From Alnus glutinosa (lineage: Eukaryota; Streptophyta; Magnoliopsida; Fagales; Betulaceae): a stretch of 64,000 nt of DNA. A model generated the notes under the pieces. That model was not told the origin of the DNA and ran no database searches. It worked only from the letters and a program-made list of their open reading frames with translations. The stretch spans positions 31,907,544 to 31,971,543 of the forward strand of contig NC_084887.1 in assembly GCF_958979055.1 (NCBI RefSeq), written 5' to 3'. The translations under genes and the position numbers were made by a program. Below are positions 59,067 through 64,000 of this stretch, piece after piece. How positions within the stretch are numbered: the first letter of the stretch is position 1; the number at the start of each line of letters is the position of its first letter.

Positions 59067-60329
59067 TATATTTCATACTGCGATTTAGGGTCATCAAGCA
59101 AAGATACCATTGATTCTAAGCCATTTCTCCAGCCAGATTTAGGAGCAAAGCACTTCACAAGCACATCAACACGATAGTCGAGAAATACATCAAGAAGATC
59201 TTTACGATAAGCAAACTTCTTTCTTTTTTTAGGATGATTGAAACGATCATAAATCTTCATTCGCTTACCATTCCCGAATAAAACTATATCTCCAAGCCCG
59301 TATGGATCATACTCTAGCGACTCCCTGACCAACCTCAGCAGCCGTGTTGTAACTTCCAAAACCGCAATGTTAGTTGGAGCACATGTTAATGTTCTGCTCT
59401 TCATTTTAAGGAGAGCATGTAATAAGACACCAACCGTCTTCGTTTTCCCGGTCCCTGGAGGCCCCCATATCAGCTTGACAGGGTTTTGATGATTGCAGTC
59501 TCTCATACCAATGCAGCTTAAAACAGCAGCTTCTTGAGAGCCATTTAGATTATAAGAGCTAATCATTTATTCCAGTAGATCAGAAGGGGCAGGACTGCTT
59601 TCTCCTTTAGAAAAGCAAGTCATACAATTTTCATCAACCTGTTTGGAATAAATACATTATGCATCAGGAATTTAAGTCTTAAAAGAGAAACTAATATGGC
59701 CAAAATACTTGAGAATGTAAAAGAAGAAAATATGATCAAATTCTTACTGGTGAATTGGCTTGCAGTATTGTTTTAATGATGTTTGTGTTTCCCCCTTCCG
59801 GTGGGTTCAGTGCACACCATATACGAACATTTGTTATCAAATTCATAAGATAAACTGCAAAAAGTGTTTGTTTCTTGTTCACAATAAGTGTTTCATTCTC
59901 GTACTCGTGCACATCTTGATCAATCCAAATGGGTTTTGATGCCAGTATCGGGATCTTACCAGTCAACATGCTTCTTGGCCCACGAACATAAGCTATAAGA
60001 TAGAATCTTTTGGGCCTGTTCAAATCAGCAATGCATTTTGGTCTAACATCAGTCAAGGCAATAAGATCACCTTTCTCAGGTTCAGTTTTTTCTTCATCGC
60101 TCTCCGAGTCACTATCTTCATCTCTCTCCAATGTAATTTCATAAAACAAGTCTTTAGGAGGTTCAAAATTTCTAGATTTCTCAACAGAGTGTATTTCCCA
60201 AGTAGGTGCTTGAGAAAGTACTGTTGTTAAGTTGGAAAACAAATCAGCATATGTTTCCTCAATTAATGAAGGAACAAATGACTTCTTGTAATCTGTCTCT
60301 GAGGAGAATGTCTCTGGGATCTTTTTAAC

Positions 60330-62185
60330 CTGCCAGTAAATGATGTCAAGTTATTTATGCATGGAAATGCCATGACTCATATGAGAGAAGATCTACACAT
60401 ATATGCTTGTGGGAGCAAAATATACATCATTGAATGAAAAATGAAAGTTCACATGTCAAATCTCAAGAATGCAGAGGGAGATAAAATAAATCAATTCTAG
60501 TAAAACAGGAAAGAACTTGAACCAAATTCCAATGAATTTATCAATTTAACATACATACATATAGATACATAAATATATGGCACACATCCTTACCATATTG
60601 TTTGGATTATAGTTCACCTTCCCTATCCTATGTGCTTTACGCGTACGCCTTATAATTGTAACAAAACATTCTCATGTTATTTTTTTCCTAATTGAGTAAG
60701 GAAAATGGTTATAAGGGAGGATCCGTCCCACTTCTGATCCGAATAGAAGAGAAAATGGGTAATCCTAATAATGAAAAAGGGGTGGACCTCCAACATTAGA
60801 CCCAAATCAAACTAAAACAGCGCAGATATATATACAATAGGTAGAAAATTGGACAAATAAATGACCCGATCCTTTCAATGAGTCGCTCAAGGCGGTAAAA
60901 AAAGTGAGAGGAAAACAGATCAGGATAAGCCCAACTGCATCCCCACATGAGACCTGCAACAATCACCAAAAGATGGCCAGAACAGTAACAACGCTATTGA
61001 AGTCCAGAAATAGGACTGCAGTAAAGAGAGTAACCAACACAAAATCAAACATAGAAGTTTCCCATAAAAAGAAACAAAAACCCAAGTAACTTAAAAAAAA
61101 ACATAAGATAATAAAACAATAGAAAACCGGATGATAGAGGGGACTGGGAGCCACCGGTGCGTGGAAACCCACCCCTTTTAAAAATTTTAAGGTATGATTG
61201 CAAAAATAATAAAAGATTAAGAGTTGTAAGTGCAGTTTTTCCTATATAATATATACGCATAAATATAAATATATTAAACATCTAAATGAAATAGGATTTC
61301 TTTAGTATATATCCTCATATTAATAGGCAAAGTCTTATTAATGTCCAAACCGAATTGGGAAACAAATAAATATGAATTAAATTAAATTGAGGTATCATAT
61401 ATTTATTTGAAAAGAACTATAACAACAATTCACGAAATTCTAAGGCATGGAATCAAAGGCTCTAATGACGCTCACCTTTAACACGTTTTTTTTTAGAGGA
61501 TCCTTTCTTGTTCAAGTGAAGTGGAAATGAGCCGGTTAGTAGAAAAAGGAAGATAAAATTGTCATTTCATTTTATTTTTTTACAATTTTACCCTCCCATT
61601 TAGACTAACTGGCTCCTCTCCAATTCAAGTGAACTGGAGAGGATCCAAATTTTATACCCTGTTTATAGATGTTTTTCTTCCATAAATATGTTTGAAGCAC
61701 AATAATAACTGCGAAAGTTAGAAAAATGAGCGTTATAATATTACCTACGATGGAATTTCCTATTTCTAAATATAAAATTTAATGAGGAATATTCTTGGAA
61801 ACTGGTAAAAAAGAAAAAGAAAAAGAAAAAGAAGAGATTCTTGGAATTACCTATTTTACACGTATTCTCTAAAAAAAAATATAAAGAAAATAGCAGAAAT
61901 ATGGATTTTTTTTAAAAAAAAATATATATGTAGGGGTACAGGAGTTCATTAGCAAGGTGATAAGGACTATTCTTTATGCTTAAGATAATGATCTTCAAAG
62001 CGCGTTCAAGCAATGCATTTTATGGCTGTTTTTTTTTTTTTTTGGTTTAATTAGTGTTGGGTTTTAATTTGATCCATCTAATGTACTATCACTATAGGGC
62101 AGAACTCATTAAATTATGATGATAAATCCGCACATAGCGCAGGTTAATTATACGCTAGTTTAGATAAAAAGAAAAACACACCAAC
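60330..62185 (-). other. Intron 1 of helicase C
   Basis: A 1.86-kb intron between CTGGCAG and GTTGGTG. Its exon-proximal ends match intron 1 of copy A, but much of the middle (about 60600-62050) does not obviously match. It contains a foldback repeat at 61495-61645. Confidence 0.7.
61495..61645. mobile_element. Foldback MITE in helicase C intron 1
   Basis: GGATCCTTTCTTGTTCAAGT and GAGCCGGTTAGT at the left pair with ACTAACTGGCTCCTCTCCAA and GAACTGGAGAGGATCC at the right. About 150 bp. No counterpart was seen in intron 1 of copy A. Confidence 0.7.
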
Positions 62186-62287
62186 CTGATTTTTGTAAAG
62201 ATCTTTATTGAGAACATCCCGGAGAGACCAAGAGAACACCAAGTCTATTAAGCTTCTACCATCAAGTTCTTCCTTCTTCTTCTCCAT

Positions 62288-63190
62288 TATTTCTGCTCGT
62301 TGATTTCTGCATAACCGGTCCATTTGCTAAAATCCAGAAGTTCATAATGCACGCATGCAATCAAAGGAGAGAGAGAGAGAGAACTTTCCACCGAAGAAAA
62401 TAGGCTAGAAAAAAAAATTACCAATCGTATGGCTATGGCTAGCTAGTACATGTACATGGCCATACATAAAGATAGCTAAACACTCATTATCATGGTGGAT
62501 GCTTATCTTTCAAGAATCCGATGCATGTATCGCTAATAATGATCATCAAAAGCAGAATGACGTACAACGCAAATACCCAAAGTGGGAAAAAGGACTAAAG
62601 AAGATGATGAGTACAAAATAAATTAAAGTAGTTCTTAGTGCATGTAAAAGTTATGCATGTCTACGTAGGTATGCACCATTCAACACTCTGTTCCATCCGT
62701 ACAACTAACATGCAATGTTAATAAGATGCATGGATGCTTATGTTTTGTACTTTAGGATGATGAACATTGTAATTAAATAAAAACAAGTGAAAATAAAAGA
62801 AAGGAAAAGACAGAAACAGATCGAGAATATATAGTAATAAGAAGAGGAAGAAGATCGAAGAGATTTTAAACCTTCGATGTTGTTTTTCTATGTATTGGGT
62901 TTTAAGACTCGTATAACTTTCTGATAACCTCAGGAGCCCAAATTCCTAGATACCATGAAAATGAAATCATATCTTTCTTACTTTTCGTCACACATAATGT
63001 ACGGAGCATAGGGAAAGGTAAGGCCTTTTTTTTCCACTTTCTTTTTTCTATCTTTCTTTCCTCAATCAATGCAGAAATCCTGCCACTTTACGACACATGA
63101 CAGTAAGGCTTTTCAGAAGAGCCCACAAAACCGACCTCTTGGAGTCGTGGGTGGACCCCATGATCAACAGATAGAGAGAGCACATATGAT
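62288..63190 (-). promoter_or_regulatory. 5' flank of helicase C with a noncoding first exon
   Basis: Collinear with 26267-27200. The 5'-UTR exon likely ends AACATCGAAG with donor GTTTAAAATC at about 62868-62872. The end of the match (GACCTCTTGGAGTCGTGGGT...ATCAACAGATAG) marks the right limit of the segmental duplication. Confidence 0.5.
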
Positions 63191-64000
63191 ACTTTAACAG
63201 TTTGTTAAGGAACCTCATTATTTTAAGGTAAATAATTTGAAAATAAAGATAGATTTTGACGCTTAAGGGGCTTAAAGGGGTCCAGCCTTCTCCTTCACTC
63301 AAACACACGGTCAAAAAAGAAATATTCAAAGATAATATTCTGGATAGATGATCCCAATCAACAGTTGTGCTTAAATACAAATTATCTGGTAGCTCATGAC
63401 TTGGCTACTGACTTAATAATAAAACACTGATAACTGACCCACTAATATGTGATAACTGATCCACTACTACTTCGTAAGAGCATTTTAAGTAGCTTCATCA
63501 AAATAAATTTTTAGTTATTTTAGTGAGCTAATTTGATGAAAACACTAAAAAATCACTCCCAGCAGCCTCACCATTTTAACCAAAGAGTTTTGATGAGTGA
63601 ATATTACTCAACAATTCACCAAATTTTGTTTCACCTTTCTCTCTTACATGATCAACACACTTTTTTCCTTTTTTTCTTCTCATTTTCTTCTCCCATCTCC
63701 CATCTCTCATCTCTCTCACACGATAATGTCTTTATTTCATGAATATGAATGATTCTTTGTAAAAAGATTAAATAGAGAAAAAATAAAGATATATGAAAAA
63801 AAAATATTATTTAAATAGAATAATAATAATAAATAGTTAAAATGGTGAAGTTTCTTAGAGAATTTTTAAAAAGTGGCTCATCAGAATAGAGAAAAATAAT
63901 TTTTAGCTACTTTGGTGAGTAAAATTTGACAAGACTACTAAGAATGCTCTAAATATAGATACAAGGCTCATGACTATAGCCCATGTTCACACACTAACTC
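63191..64000. other. Spacer with a MITE at the window end
   Basis: No gene is recognised. Most of it is the inverted-repeat element at 63475-63952. Confidence 0.5.
63475..63952. mobile_element. MITE with AGAGCATT-type inverted ends
   Basis: The left end TAAGAGCATTTTAAGTAGC and the complement of the right end TTAGAGCATTCTTAGTAGTC match, and similarity extends about 60 bp inward (TTTTTAGTTATTTTAGTGAG versus TTTTTAGCTACTTTGGTGAG on the plus strand reading). About 478 bp. No clear target duplication. Confidence 0.6.

Larger units (their letters stand above)
56500..62287 (-). pseudogene. Upf1/SEN1-like helicase, copy C (two premature stops)
   Basis: All eight exons and splice sites are present: 62186-62287, 59748-60329, 58271-59638, 57857-58181, 57516-57771, 57198-57414, 56730-57094, 56500-56644 (1120 codons including the natural TGA). 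An extra three bases in exon 3 create TAA at 59567-59569 (codon 252), directly followed by an ATG. A CAG-to-TAG change at 56855-56857 (codon ~1030) truncates the tail. Between the two stops every helicase motif is intact: [59 protein letters not shown]. The lysine/glutamate repeat is the longest of the family. Otherwise closest to copy A, as expected from the segmental duplication. Probably a young pseudogene; translation of a core helicase from the internal ATG cannot be excluded. Confidence 0.85.
47460..63190. repeat. Segmental duplication, copy C side
   Basis: Same-orientation match to 14455-27200. The left boundary is a chimeric join at 47460-47466 (TACTTTT shared by both partners). It differs from copy A by a ~2.1-kb deletion at 47937/47938, the copia insertion 48039-53127, and many small substitutions. 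Confidence 0.88.

Overview
This is a plant nuclear window, most likely from a woody eudicot. The evidence is the intron-rich genes with GT-AG splice sites, the AT-rich spacers, and a transposon mix typical of plants (Ty1/copia, Ty3-type LTR, L1-type LINE, tRNA-derived SINE, MULE, Pack-MULE, hAT and several MITE families). The species cannot be fixed from the sequence; Fagales-like is only a guess. There is no prokaryotic, organellar or CRISPR content.

The host content is a small, damaged cluster of one gene family on the minus strand: SF1B (Upf1/SEN1-like) helicases with eight coding exons. Copy A (20426-26266, predicted 1129 aa) and copy B (33808-38934, predicted 1041 aa) read through intact on manual splicing. 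Copy C (56500-62287) keeps all exons but has an in-frame TAA in exon 3 and a TAG in exon 7. Copy D (about 39690-47459) is only exons 5-6, cut in two by a 7.1-kb transposon nest. A fifth relic at about 28430-29030 keeps only the promoter/5'-UTR part. On the plus strand, convergent to copies A and C, lie the last exons of an ARM-repeat nuclear-import receptor (importin-13/transportin-3-like): five exons at 11729-17577 with a frameshift, and two exons at 47727-53581.

The helicase C side is a large segmental duplication of the A side (about 14.45-27.2 kb matches about 47.46-63.2 kb). Its left breakpoint at 47460-47466 joins helicase-D intron sequence to an importin intron through 7 bp of shared sequence. 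A LINE with the same 16-bp target duplication is in both copies, so it predates the duplication. A copia element (48039-53127, TSD ATAGT) is only in the C copy, so it came later.

Region by region: 1-8 kb, LTR sequence and a pol-less gag-only LTR element whose LTRs are packed with a degenerate CGTCCGGACG palindrome. 8-11.3 kb, MULE remnant, LINE remnant, MULE-type MITE. 11.7-17.6 kb, importin pseudogene with a Pack-MULE carrying a syntaxin exon in its last intron. 17.6-27.2 kb, LINE and helicase A. 27.2-33.8 kb, spacer with hairpin MITEs, a SINE, a LINE piece and a hAT-like repeat. 33.8-39.7 kb, helicase B. 39.7-47.5 kb, helicase D with four nested layers (helicase exon, LTR, MULE, hAT). 47.5-56.4 kb, importin fragment, copia and LINE. 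56.5-63.2 kb, helicase C. 63.2-64 kb, MITE-bearing spacer.

All exon coordinates come from reading splice sites by eye; no database search or alignment software was used.
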